Source: Megascapheus bottae
Taxonomy: Eukaryota; Chordata; Mammalia; Rodentia; Geomyidae
Reading direction: 5' to 3'
DNA: 64,000 bases
NCBI GenBank assembly: GCA_024803745.1
Contig: JANJXV010000029.1
Span: 22,310,001-22,374,000 of the forward strand
Shown: positions 23,160 through 34,399 of the stretch, one piece after another
Position numbering within the stretch: the first letter of the stretch is position 1
How the letters are laid out: the number at the start of each line of letters is the position of its first letter
The notes under the pieces: generated by a model
Databases searched by the model: none
What the model saw: the letters and a program-made list of their open reading frames with translations, nothing else
Told to the model about the DNA's origin: nothing
Position numbers and translations under genes: made by a program

Positions 23160-23400
23160 TGTTGTTGTTGTTGCTTTGGTGTTAATCACAGGGTTTAAAC
23201 TCAGGTGTGGGCGCTGTCCCTGTACATGCTTGCGTGGCTAGGGCTCTACCACTGAGACATACTTCTACTTGTGACATTTTTGGTGTGTAATTGTAGAGAA
23301 TAGTCTGAGGACTTTCCTGCTTCAGCTGGATTTGAACCATGATCCTCAGATCTCAGCCTCTTGAGTATCCAGGATTATAGGCCTCAGACACCAATCACCA
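23160..23400 (-). mobile_element. B1-Geo type SINE
   Basis: Starts with (GTT)n in place of the tail, then TTAAACTCAGGTGTGGGC, GGGCTCTACCACTGAGAC, and a reversed B1 half with GATCCTCAGATCTCAGCCTC. Confidence 0.8.
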
Positions 23401-23956
23401 GATTTATGAGGGTTTTTTGTTGTTGTTTTTTTTAGAGCAGCAATCAGGCATCTGCTTCAGTTTATTTATTGTTATACTTCTGTATATGCATTGTAAAGAT
23501 GTATTAAATGGTTGGTTTATGGAGCTGCATTTGCTCTCCTGAAGTGAGCATTCACATGCTATCTTAGATATCTTGTTTTCCTCTGAACATCACTCCAGTG
23601 CCCTTAAATAATTTCCACTGCAAAAATAAGTCCACACAGCCTTTTCCATAAACAATAATATCTAAGGAGTACTCTACACATTATAGCAAATGTCTAACAT
23701 TAAGAAATGATCTTAGACCTTAACAACTCTTGGCTTAGATAATGTGATATTAGCATGATCGGTCTCATTTGTTTTCTCTTGCGCAATGAGACCATAAATT
23801 AATTATCTCTTATGTTTGTTGTAAAGCTTTAGTGAGACTACCCATAAGGAACTCTCAGCAGAGTTGATGGAGAAAATCAATTCAAAATGTTGACTTCTCA
23901 GTGTTTAATTGGGCTTGTAGAGCCTAATAAGTTTTACCAGAACTATTTATATTTGT
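23401..23956. other. Spacer, nothing recognised
   Basis: No recognisable element. Confidence 0.5.
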
Positions 23957-24195
23957 GTGTGCCAATGGCTCAGGCAGGCCTACAATCCTAGCTATTCAAC
24001 AGACTAAGATCTGAAGGTGTTGATTTATGCCGAACAAGGCAGGGAAGTTAGTGAGACACTTATCTCCAATAAACAGCCAGAAAAGCTAGGCATGCAGCAG
24101 TGGCTCAAATGGTAGAGCATTAGCCTTGAGTAAAAGAGGTTCTGGAACCCAGGGCCTGAGTTCAAACCTAAGAAACAAAAAAAAACAAAAAAATA
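23957..24195 (+). mobile_element. B1-Geo type SINE
   Basis: B1 half with CAATCCTAGCTATTC; linker ACACTTATCTCCAATAAAC; Geo half with AGTGGCTCAAATGGTAGAGC and GGGCCTGAGTTCAAACC; A-rich tail. Confidence 0.85.
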
Positions 24196-24389
24196 TTACT
24201 GGTGTCTTTTCACAGTGATAGTTATTAGTAATAAGTATAATAATAACCACACCATTTTGTTACTACAGAAATAATACAAAGGATAACCAAAAATTAGATT
24301 TTATACTTCTAAAACTTCAAAAATTGTTTTATACAAAGTTAATTAATGATCAGATAACAGTGACTATATAGAATTAGTAATTATTTCTT

Positions 24390-25282
24390 TTTGTATTTTT
24401 TAAAATATTTTTATTGTAATTAATAAAAGGGTTACATGCCAGATAGAAGATGCATTAATTCACATACATTGATACCCTTTCACATGTCTTGGTCCCCATT
24501 TCCCTCCCCCCCATCTTGGTTTTCCCCCCTTCCCTATCCAATTTCAAATAACCAAATACAAATATATCCAATATATCATATAACAAAGTGAGATACTGTA
24601 AAAATATGAGATAACCAAGGGAAAGCAAAAGAGATGAGAGTTAACATAGTACATTAAGGACAACAATCATTCATTATATGGCTTTTGTTTCAATATCCTA
24701 GAGGTCCTTTCAATTAGCTTCATACTATATGGCCTTATGTATCAAGGTTTTGCTCTATTGCAAATCTCTGCTAGTAGAGCCCAAGGTTTCTACAGATTTT
24801 GACAAATGAGGGAAACCATTGAGCCTATGTTCCTTTGAGTCTGGCTTACTTCACTTAATATGATTTTTTCGAAGTCTTTCCATTTCTTAACAAATGGGGT
24901 GATGTTGTTTTTTCTGACAGCAGCATAGAATTCCATTGTGTACAAATACCACATCTTGTTGATCCATTCATCAACTGAGGGAAATCTAGGTTGGTTCCAT
25001 ACCTTTGCTATGGTGAATAATGCTGCAATGAACATTGTTGTGCTAGTGGATTTAGTATGCCCTAGTTTCTGGATGGTTAGGTAAATGCCAAGTAGTGGAA
25101 TTGCTGGGTCATTGGGAAGCTCTATGTTTAGCCTTTTGAGGCACTGCCATACTGCTTTCCATAGTGGTTGAACGAGTTTGCACTCCCACCAACAGTGTAG
25201 CAGTGATCCCTCCTGGCCACATCCCCTCCAGCATCTGTTGTTATTAGTTTTCCTGATCCTGGCCATTCTAACTGGAGTGAGG
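24390..25282 (-). mobile_element. Young 5'-truncated LINE-1 with perfect 20-bp TSDs
   Basis: Minus strand: reversed tail (ATTTTTATTGTAATTAATAA), the full subfamily A 3' UTR, and about 480 bases of ORF2 C-terminus. Flanked by AGAATTAGTAATTATTTCTT at 24370-24389 and 25283-25302. The long perfect duplicate and open ORF2 end suggest a recent insertion. Dead on arrival because the promoter, ORF1 and most of ORF2 are absent. Confidence 0.95.
24790..25266 (-). pseudogene. LINE-1 ORF2 C-terminal fragment, frame open
   Basis: About 158 residues of the reverse-transcriptase polyprotein C-terminus, downstream of the catalytic RT region. A CX3CX7HX4C zinc-knuckle-like motif lies near residues 12-29 (CWRGC, then H and C in WWEC). 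Later the conserved PAIPLLGIY, TMFIAALFTIAKVWNQP and WYLYTMEFYAAVRKNN stretches are readable. No start or promoter of its own; it is the tail of a truncated insertion. Confidence 0.9.
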
Positions 25283-25302
25283 AGAATTAGTAATTATTTC
25301 TT

Positions 25303-26752
25303 AAATAAATTTTTCTTCTAGGTCAAACCTGATTCATAGACTGGTTTCCTCTATATTCATATGATTAAATATCATTGATCTACAAAGTCATTATTCACTG
25401 TTTTTCTTCTATCTTAGTCCTAAGCCAACTCCAAATTTTCTACTGAAAATCAAAATCATACCCAACTAGTTTAGTCAGCTGAAGTTTGTCTGTTCTTTGG
25501 TTTAACAAGATATTATCTACAAACTCATTTTGTAAATAAGATTAATTAATCAAATTTTGAAGCTAGCAATTACTTTGATCATTATCCATTTTGAGAAAAA
25601 AATGTAGCTAGCATACAAACATACATAAATGTGTGGGTAAGCTATCTGCGGTATAGAGAAATAAACTGGTTTATATAAGGTAATCTAGTTGTAAATAAAG
25701 GTAAATAACTGGAAAAAGACATAAGTACTCTGACATCAAGGGCAGACCTTGAAACAAATATTATCAAAGCAGAAGGTTTATTTGGGAAGAGATTTCAGAA
25801 AGGTTTCACAGAGAAACTAGAAGTATAGTAACGCAGTATTGAGAAGTCTATATAGCAGTGTAGAAAGTCAATTCTCATACTGCAGGAGGAGTTTATGGAC
25901 AAAGATCTACTGTTTCCTTTTTTATTATAAATTTCTAGTATGTTGTGAAGACTATTTCATGCTTTTTAAATTAGATTCAACATAAATAATATTATACCAT
26001 TAAAGTAGTATAAAAGGTTCAATCATTTGTTTGACATTTCTGATTTTATGGATTGAAATCAAACTTTTCTCAGAGCATAGTTCCAATGTATTTGGCATAT
26101 AATATAGCTTAGAGCATCCTCCAACTTTCAATTCTAACTCAAATTTGAACAAAACCTCAACTCAAAGGAAACCTTAACTTCAGCGTATCAAATGCATTTC
26201 CTTTATAGAATTTTAATTGGACTTCCTTTATAGAATTTTAATGGGAAAAAAGTTAAGAAAATATCTTTCCAATGTTTAAAAGTCATTTTCCTATTCCTAC
26301 CTGTAATATTCCACATCCTAATCTTTACTAGGTATGAAAGAGTAGTCCCATGTACACTCTTTTATGTAATATCAGGCCCTCAAATCCGTAAGATAATTAA
26401 TTATAAGACAAATACCTTGGTTAAAGGTATAAGTAAATATGCAAGTATAATGAAGTGGCTCTGCCTACATGTACACCTTATGTAACTATATAATGTAGTC
26501 TGAAAGTGTTAGACAACAGCTGAACTTCTTGCTTTGCACTGGAGTAACAACAATACCACCTGCACACAAATGCTCACACACAGAGACAGACAGACAGACA
26601 AATGGAGAAATAAGACCAAGCAAAGTAACATTTCAGCTTTTTAGATTGAGTTGGTTACTGACACAAAACTTCCCCATATATAAAAATACTTCTAAGTTGT
26701 CAAACAAATCTCATTTTCTATAGAATAAATACAGGGAGCTTAGAAATTAGCT
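25303..26752. other. Spacer of about 1.45 kb
   Basis: AT-rich. A tandem duplicate with a 25-base period sits at about 26198-26244 (TTCCTTTATAGAATTTTAAT twice). A short (ACAG)n run is near 26585. No other element recognised. Confidence 0.5.
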
Positions 26753-27716
26753 CATAAAATGCTCAACATCTCTGGCCATAAAAGAAATGCAAATCAAAAC
26801 AACTCTAAGATTCCACCTCACTACAGTTACAACAGCCAGGATCAGGAATCTAACAACAACAGATGCTGGAGGGGATGTGGCCAGGAAGGATCACTACTAC
26901 ACTGTTGGTGGGAGTGCAAACTCATTCTACCACTATGGAAAGCAGTATGGCAGTTCCTCAAAAGGCTAAACATAGAACTCCCCTATGACCCAGCAATTCC
27001 ACTCCTTGGCATTTACCCTGAAGTCCAGAAATAAGGACATACTAAATCTACTAGCACAACGATGTTCATTGCAGCACTATTTACCATAGCAAAGATATGG
27101 AACCAACCCATATGCCCCTCAGTTGATGAGTGGATCAACAAGATGTGGTATTTGTACACAATGGAATTCTATGCTGCTTTCAGAAAGAACAACATTGCCC
27201 TATTTGTAAGGAAATGGAAAGACTTAGAAAAAATCATATTAAGTGAAGTAAGCCAGACTCAAAGGAACATAGGCTCAATAGTTTCCCTCATTTGTCATAA
27301 TCAGTAGAAACCCTGGGCTCTACTAGCAGAGATTTACAATAGAACAAAAACCTAGATACATAAGGCCATATAGTATGACTAAATGAAAGGACCTCTAGGA
27401 TATGGAGTCAAAAGCCATATAATGGGTGATTGTTGTCCTTAATGTACTATGTTATCTCTCATCTCTTTTGCTTTCCCTTGGTTATCTCATATTGTTACAG
27501 TATTTCACCTTCTTATCTGATACATTGTATACATGCGTATTTGGTTATTTAAAATTGGATAGGGAGGAGGGGAAACAAGATGAGGGGCAAGTGGGTGGGA
27601 GGAAAATGGGGACTAAGACATGAGAAAGGGTATCAATGTTAGTGAAGCAATTCACCTTCTATCTGGTGAATATGATGTGATCCTTCTATTAATTATAATA
27701 AAATATATGGAAAAAG
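26753..27716 (+). mobile_element. Young 5'-truncated LINE-1 3' end
   Basis: Plus strand, about 960 bases: ORF2 C-terminus from CATAAAATGCTCAACATC through the zinc-knuckle-like motif (about 26862-26925), then FIAALFTIAKIWNQP, then subfamily A 3' UTR and tail. ORF2 is split by a stop near 27032, so two frames are seen. AAATTAGCT before and ATATTAGCT after may be remnants of the duplicate. Confidence 0.92.
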
Positions 27717-28441
27717 ATATTAGCTTGTATTCAATGTTATTATTGGCCACACTTATTTGCCAGAAGCCCCAAACAGAGATAATTATTTGATGTATATTTA
27801 GGCATGAAAGTCTTATATCTTTTTCAACCAATAATTTTAAGTGGAACATCATGTTAGATGTTAGAATATTTTTTTATCTTTGAACATGGGATGGTATTGG
27901 ACAGCAGGACATCCTAATATGACTTTATATCTCCGAAGATAAAAACAAGATGCCTGCTCTCCAAGTACACAGAGCTTTCACCAATGTCTCAGTTAAATGA
28001 CATTGTAGAGAGATAGGTCTAACTAAGCTCCAGTGCAGGTTTTTCTCTCAGGGTTTATGCTTCATCTAGCAGGAGACAAGTTGAACTGTAGACATGTCTG
28101 AAGGTAGAAGAAGCAGGTTACAGCCTCAACATCTTGTTTTATGCTGTCCTGAAGAGTTACATATAACTTGCTGCATATTCTCAGCTCAGTCTCACATTAA
28201 CTATAAATGTGAGTTGATCGTTTGGTTCTTTGTTAGGTTCCATAGCACAGAGAATTTAATCGTCTACCACAGTAACTCTTAAAAAATAAATACATTTGTA
28301 TTGGTTTGCATATTCAAAATCAAAAGCTTTTCTGCCTTTAAGTGATAGCCTTGTTCAATCTTTTCTTTGAAAGTATCTGTTCTACCATTCAAAACTGACT
28401 TTTAAGTTTTTATCATTTGACCTCCATTGCCTGATATTCTT
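27717..28441. other. Spacer, nothing recognised
   Basis: No recognisable element. Confidence 0.5.
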
Positions 28442-28650
28442 TTTTTTTCTTTTTCTTTGGTCCACTCCTGGGCTTGAGCTCAGGGCCTGAGCACTCTCCT
28501 TGGACTTTCTCAAGGCTAGAACTCCACCACTTGAGCCACAGCACCATTTCCAGTCTTTTTTTTTTTTATGCATTTGGTACCGAGTAATCGAACCTGGGTC
28601 TTTGTGCATGCTAGGCAAGCACTCCACCACTAGGCCGGAATCCCAGCCCC
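28442..28650 (-). mobile_element. IDL-Geo SINE
   Basis: Reversed dimer from CTGGGCTTGAGCTCAGGGCC to TAGGCCGGAATCCCAGCCCC. A long T run sits between the two monomers (about 28556-28567). TGATATTCT before and TGATATATTCT after suggest a slightly changed duplicate. Confidence 0.9.
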
Positions 28651-28673
28651 TTGATATATTCTTTGTGTATGTG

Positions 28674-28904
28674 TTCCAGTCCTGGGGCTTGAACTCTGGA
28701 CCTGGAGACTGTTGGTGAACTTCTTTGGTTGAAGGCTTGGGCTCTACCACTTGAAATACAGCTCTGCTACTGGATTTTTAGGTGCTTGATTCTACAGAAA
28801 AATCCAACAGATTTTTCTTATCTCAGCTGGTTTTAAACTATGATCCTGATGTGTCAGCCTCTTGGTTAGCTCTGATTACAGATTTAAGCTATTGGAACCC
28901 AGCT
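28674..28904 (-). mobile_element. B1-Geo type SINE
   Basis: TTCCAGTCCTGGGGCTTGAA and GGCTCTACCACTTGAAATAC, then a degraded linker and reversed B1 half with TATGATCCTGATGTGTCAGC. Older than the neighbouring IDL-Geo copy. Confidence 0.75.
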
Positions 28905-29615
28905 GTAATTTAATTTTGTAGCAGAAATATATAGAAATAATTAGCTTATTGCTAATAATAAAGTTGCAAAATATAAAATAAACTAAGTTGTACTCCTTCA
29001 CGTCAAATTAGTAAGCTCAAAATGAATATTTCTGGATATTTCTCTCTCCCCATTTATAGATAGATATAGATATAGATATAGATTGCATATATGCAAAGAT
29101 ATGGGACCAGGCTTCAAATTCAAGTCCCTTTGACTTATCATTATGTTTTTCCTGGTTTTGCAATTTTCATTATCATGGTATTGCTAAAGGGTAAGGTTAT
29201 TATTTATTCAATTACTTTTCTTGCTTTGGGGTATTTTTGCTATTAATTAGCACACTTTATAGTGTAATATATAAGGTTCTTAATTCCATTATTTAAGTTT
29301 TAAAGAGCTTTAAAAGCAACACTTTTCCCCTGGGTATAGAGCACTTTTTGTTGATCATTTGCAATGTTGCTATTGTTTGTTTGTGTTTTATCTCAGGTAA
29401 ATATGTGTGCATCTTATACCTTCTAATGATTTTTCATTCTTAATGATATCATCTGCTTTTTCTTACTCTCCTGGAGGACTTTCTTTATTTACTGGAGTAA
29501 AATTTTATGCAAGGTTTCTTTGGGCAAATCTTTATTTCCCTTACACTTCCAATCTGGTATCTTTGAAGAGAGAATATGCTAATGATAGCAATTTTATGTG
29601 CATTTAATTTTTTAA
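28905..29615. other. AT-rich spacer with small (GATATA)n
   Basis: TAGATAGATATAGATATAGA at about 29057-29085 is a short microsatellite. The rest shows no recognisable element. Confidence 0.5.
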
Positions 29616-29686
29616 AGTAATGCACCTTCTATGTGGTGAATATAATGTAACCCTTTTATTCATTATAATAAAATATATGAAAAAAT
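29616..29686 (+). mobile_element. Extreme LINE-1 3' end, about 70 bp
   Basis: AGTAATGCACCTTCTATG, GTGAATATAATGTAACCC and ATAATAAAATATATG are the terminal part of the subfamily A tail. Severely 5' truncated. Confidence 0.85.
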
Positions 29687-29744
29687 AAGCTAGATTGTTA
29701 TGTCATTTTTATTAGCAATATGCTAATAACTCCTTGTATTAATT

Positions 29745-30625
29745 TATATTATCATCATAGAGATGAGGTACAGAGAGATTACAATTATATGAGTCAAGTT
29801 ATGAGTACATTTCTTTTGATATAATGTCTTCTGTTCCTTCACTTTCTTCCAATCCCTCCCTCCTATCAACCCATGAGTTGTATACTTCACTTTCATCAGT
29901 ATCCAATTATCTCGATGGCATTTTTTCACCTTTATTTCCTTGACATCTTCTGTACCCTTCCCCCAACCCTCCCCAAGTTGTGTATTTGAATACACCATAC
30001 ACATAAGATATAAAAAGAGAATCATCAAAAATCAAAATCTGGAGAAAAGAAAGAGAAGTAGGAGATCTCATTTCCATATCATGGAGTTCGTTTCAGAATA
30101 TATACTGTTTTATATAGATATGAAGAGGCATTTAGCAGGAGTTTCTCTCCTAAGATTATCAACTTTTGATGCCACTGTGTTTGTCTCTAGAATGCTGTAT
30201 CATTTATCATATCCCAGTGGATTTTAGATTGAATTTCTGCATATCAGAGAGAACCTGTGCTGTTTGTCTCTCTGAGCTTGCCTGGTATCACTTAGCATGA
30301 TTTGTTTAGATCTAATTTCTGGTTATCAGAGAAAACATGCGCTGTTTCTCTGAGCTTGGCTCACCTCACTTAACACGATTTATTCCCATTTCATCCATTT
30401 ACCTGCAAATGACATTTTTCTTTCTAATGGTTGTGTAAAATTACATTCTGCATAGGTACTACATTTTGTGGAGCCACGCTTCTCTTGTAAGGCATCTGAG
30501 TTGTTTCCATATCTTGGTTATTATGAATAGTGCAGCAGTGAACATGAATATGCATGTGCCTGTGTCATATCCTGGCTCAATTCTCAATTGCAAGAACTAT
30601 GGACTCATTCACTATTGGAACTATT
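29745..30625 (-). mobile_element. Old LINE-1 3' end with internal duplication
   Basis: Minus strand. A 3' UTR with ACAGAGAGATTACAATTATATG and CT-rich blocks is followed by the ORF2 end (TCTTTCTAATGGTTGTGTAA, CATCTGAGTTGTTTCCATAT, ATGAATAGTGCAGCAGTG). ORF2 frame is broken. Two similar blocks of about 75 bases lie head to tail at about 30227-30305 and 30308-30380. Confidence 0.7.
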
Positions 30626-31634
30626 TTTGTTTGTGCAGTTGCAAATTTACTGTAATCATCCATCTAATATTTACTTAGTATATGGAATGATGCATAAATA
30701 GGTGTTCAATAAGGACTTTGTGTACATACATGGATGGGACTGCTTCACAGTTGGCCTCTTTCCTATTCTCTGTTTTCTATATATTTCCTGGTTATTTGGT
30801 CAAGAGAACCATTAGCTTACTTCTTTAGGAGTATATTTGATTAGTAATAAGTTCAGTATAACTATCTTCTTTCCTGTCAGTCCATTGGAAGCAATGTTGG
30901 TGTTTGCAGGGGAATAGGAAATGGTAGGGCAGAAGTAAATATGTATTATCATATAAACATGAACTTTTGGAACATTGATTCGCTAAGAGGTGCTCTAAAC
31001 ACTGAGTGAACACTTCTGACTTTTAAACGGCTTCATGGGAGCTCTGGTGTTCCCTAAACCCTCTCCCATCAGTTTATTTGTACCTGGTTTCACTATTGCT
31101 TAACTATTGCCTAAATTACATTATTTCAAATGATGGCCTTAAACTGTTTGAAACATTTATGCTGATAGCAGACTTGACTGTGAACCCATTTTTCCCTAAG
31201 GAATATTTTTTCAGCATAATGCCAGAACCATGGTGATTGACATTTCAGGAACCCAATAGAATAAGATCTTTTCTCAATACTAACCAATTCCTTTTGTATT
31301 CTTTAGGCAACCCTACTGTGTCTAAAAATGAAAAAAAAATGGAAAGTATAATTTACTTAGTGCACTAAAAATAAAAATGCAGAACAGAAAGGTTATTGTT
31401 TTCTATGTGTTCATGAAACTATTATCAGAAGTTAAGAATGTTTTTTTTTATTATTCTTTGCTTCCCCCAGGGGTGAATGCACCAATCACCCTTCCACTTA
31501 CTGGTGGAGGGTAGAGGCTGAAAGACAGGTGTGAAACTGAGTCTCATCCAAAGTGTCGCAAAAGCCAATGACACAGAATGCCTGAACACTGCTGTTTCCA
31601 TTTATCCTTGTCTTTGCAAAAATACAGTCCATCA
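30626..31634. other. Spacer of about 1 kb
   Basis: No recognisable element. The plus frames here are short and lack known motifs. Confidence 0.5.
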
Positions 31635-31825
31635 AAAATCCAGGCATACTAGTATACATCTCTAATTCCAGATACACAGGATTGGGGTCTGAGGCCAATC
31701 TTGGCTAAGAATGAGCCCCTATCTAAAAATTAATCAAAATGCAGCAGGAAGTGAAGATTTGCCTTAAGTGCTTAATACTTGTATATGAAGCATGAGATGC
31801 TGAATTCAAACCAGTGTACAACAAA
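31635..31825 (+). mobile_element. Old B1-ID composite SINE
   Basis: B1-like TACATCTCTAATTCCAGATA and GAGCCCCTATCTAAAAATT, then an ID-like end (TATATGAAGCATGAGATGC, TGAATTCAAACCAGTGTAC). Confidence 0.55.
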
Positions 31826-31853
31826 TTACTAAATAAAAATGTTATTAAAAAAA

Positions 31854-32072
31854 ACTGGGCACTGGTGGCTCATGCCTGTAATCCTAGCTACTCAGGAGGC
31901 TGAGATCTGAGGATCAAGATTCAAAGCTAGCCCGGGCACAAAAGGACCTGAGACTCTTATCTCCATTTAACCCCTACAAAATGGGAAGTGGGGATAAGGT
32001 GGTTGCCTTGAGCTAAAGAGCTCAGGGACAGTGCCCAGGCCAAGTTCAAGACCCATGACACACACAAAAAAT
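31854..32072 (+). mobile_element. B1-Geo type SINE, well preserved
   Basis: ACTGGGCACTGGTGGCTCAT and CTGTAATCCTAGCTACTCAG are close to a textbook B1/7SL left end. The linker GACTCTTATCTCCATTTAAC leads to the Geo half with GCTAAAGAGCTCAGGGACAG. Among the best B1-Geo copies in the window, though its Geo half has a deletion over the GTGGCTCAAG region. Confidence 0.92.
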
Positions 32073-33169
32073 TCAGGCTTTAAGAATTTGTTATCAATAA
32101 TTGAAAATATTTCTTTTCTGTGAACTTAAACTCTTACATAATTCACTTCTATTTATTTTTCTAAAGACCATAGCTTGTGAATATGCCCTTGTCTTTTAAA
32201 CTGATCTCTCACCAAATTCCCTCATTTGGACTTCTAAGCTGGGTACTTTTGCCTTTGTTCCCAGGTTAAATTCTACAATTGCTTCCAAACAGTACAAACC
32301 TCATCTACTCCATGCAAATCTTCCTCAAATATCTTATTTACCATGAGTCAGAACTAATGAAGCTCCTTCATGTTCCATATATTTAATTTATATCTCTAGA
32401 ATATAGTACTTTTCTTTCTGAGTGTATGTTTGCATTTAAACCTCCCTGAATTGAATTCCATGTTTAGTGGATCAAGCATCTGCCTTTAGTCCTCATGACA
32501 TGTGTAGAATTTATAGATAACAACAGAATTAGATATGTGACTGACATATCACAGTTGGAAAACAAAAACATAATATGATATTAATAATTCATATTTTATC
32601 AACTATAATACATTTGTCTTCTATGAATACTTCAATATATTCCAACCATTTATTCAGGAATATTTAATGATTTTTTGCAAGTTTATTAAGTAATATATTT
32701 AATTTGCTTTTTTATTTTCAGATTCTACATATGAAGAGTAATGAAACATGTTAAAAAGATTTCAGAACAAATCTGTATCTTTCAAGTTTTATACCTTCAG
32801 CTGTGTTTCTATGAGGAGAACCTCACTTAGCATTTTTTGGTGCTTTGAATAACCATTCTTTCAGCTTTCTTCTATAATTTCCTTTATATGATTCTTACCA
32901 TCTGTGCTGTGTCTCCTCACTTTAACATTGCTGCTCTGCCTAGCTACATAGGAATTTATGGAAGATGTTTATTTAAAAAAAATAGACTTGAAAAATAACT
33001 TTTTGAAAGGAAATTACAGAAAGGAAAATTTGGAAGAGATAAGGGACAAATAGAGAAATATATTTCTTCATCTATTCTTCCTCAGAAATGCTGTGATCTC
33101 TATGATAATACACTTCACTGTCTCTGTCTCTATCTCTGTAATTGTCTCTGACTGTCTTCTCTTTTCCTG
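32073..33169. other. AT-rich spacer of about 1.1 kb
   Basis: No recognisable element. Confidence 0.5.
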
Positions 33170-33399
33170 TGTCTTTCTTCTATTTGCTTGTACTCAGGGC
33201 CTTAATCTTTCACTTGACTGCCTTATTACCGCTGGCACTCTACTGCTTTAGCCACACATTCGGTTTAGCTTTTGGCTAGTTTATTGGAGATAGACTCTCA
33301 CATACTTTCCTGCCTGTCATAACTTTGAACTGTGATTCTAAAGACTTTACCTCTTGACTAAAAAGTTAAGATTATATAAATGAACAAATGGTACCCAGT
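33170..33399 (-). mobile_element. B1-Geo type SINE
   Basis: GTACTCAGGGCCTTAATC, GGCACTCTACTGCTTTAGCC, then CTAGTTTATTGGAGATAGAC and a worn reversed B1 half. Confidence 0.7.
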
Positions 33400-33507
33400 T
33401 ATAATCAGTGTTTTATGAACTTTGCATTTTATCTGCTAGCACTGTGTTTAAATACATCATAATATTGACTCATTCTATCTTATGTAATAGCCATACAATA
33501 TCACCTT

Positions 33508-34187
33508 TGTTTGCTCAGAGCCTGAGCAATGTCTTTGGGCTTTCTCAAGGTTAATGTTCTGCCACTTGAGCCACAGGACCAAAAACATTTTTCTATGTAT
33601 ATGGTACCCAAGAATTCAACCCGGGTCTTCATGTTGTAATACCCATGTCTCAGGACGACCACCAAAGAGACCACGGAGAGACAGACGTTCTGAAATGCAA
33701 AAGCAAGGCTTTATTCAGGCGGGTGCCTGGGCCTTGTCCTACACACCCATACAGCAGGAGCTTAGGAGGCCCTGAGCTGAATTTTTACAGGGCTTTTAAA
33801 GGCAAAGACCACAGATTTACATCAGCACAGCAATCAGCTATTGGAGTGAGATAAGGTAGGGGTTAGGGACATTTCAGGGCAGTGGAAGTTAACGAGAGGT
33901 TCCATGCCAGTAGAGTCCTAATTAGCTGTCTTGAGGGTAGTTTTATGGCTTAGAAAACAAATGCCATCCCTTGAATTTACGCAAGTTCTGATTAATTTTA
34001 ACATAGACAGTTCAGTTCCTGGGACTTAATGACACCACAATTCTGTTTCTTTAATTCATGTGCACTTTTGGGTCACTCACAGTTTAGATAAACAACAAGA
34101 TGGCTGCTGCTTGAGAATGGGGGCGCTTTTTAGCTCCTCATTGTATGCTAGGCAAACGTTCTACCACTATGCCAAACTCCCTGCTTG
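33508..34187 (-). mobile_element. IDL-Geo SINE split by an LTR
   Basis: The reversed Geo half and the first part of the reversed ID half run 33508-33630 (GAGCCTGAGCAATGTC ... CAACCCGGGTCTTC). The ID half resumes at 34145 (ATGCTAGGCAAACGTTCTAC) and ends near 34187. Everything between is the LTR insertion with its duplicated target. The SINE must therefore predate the LTR. Confidence 0.9.
33635..34140 (-). mobile_element. Solo ERV1-like LTR, 506 bp
   Basis: Begins TGTAATACCC and ends GCTCCTCA on the plus strand (TG...CA), between 4-bp target copies ATGT (33631-33634) and TTGT (34141-34144). Both derive from one site in the interrupted SINE. Read on the minus strand it has a TATA-like TTTAAAAG (about 33793-33799) and an AATAAA polyadenylation signal (33710-33715). 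After that comes a U5-like end with TGGTCTC. Signal spacing and 4-bp target size fit gammaretrovirus-like (ERV1) LTRs. No internal retroviral genes are present. Confidence 0.82.
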
Positions 34188-34284
34188 ACACACAACATCA
34201 CTTCTGACACCACAGTTCCACTTTTATATCATGTTGTGCCTAAATGAGTCTTGAACTAACGGCCTATTTTATTTTTTGTTCTTT

Positions 34285-34387
34285 CCATATATTTTTATTG
34301 CAATTAAAAGAAGGGTTACATTATATTCACCAGATAGAAGGTGTATTACTTCACAAACATTGATACCCTTTCTCATGACGTGGTCCA
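34285..34387 (-). mobile_element. LINE-1 subfamily A 3' tail
   Basis: TTCCATATATTTTTATTGC, AAGAAGGGTTACATTATATT and GATACCCTTTCTCATG: the reversed last 100 bases of the young LINE-1 family. Confidence 0.85.
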
Positions 34388-34399
34388 GAATAACGGCCA

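Noticed and set aside
28382..28750. 122-codon minus-strand frame
   Set aside because: It reads through an IDL-Geo SINE and the start of a B1-Geo SINE; similar peptides (EPGS, ARALPLEPQH) recur wherever the SINE recurs.
33554..33854. Arg-rich plus-strand frames that might suggest a small gene
   Set aside because: They span a SINE and an LTR end; the LTR signals lie on the other strand.
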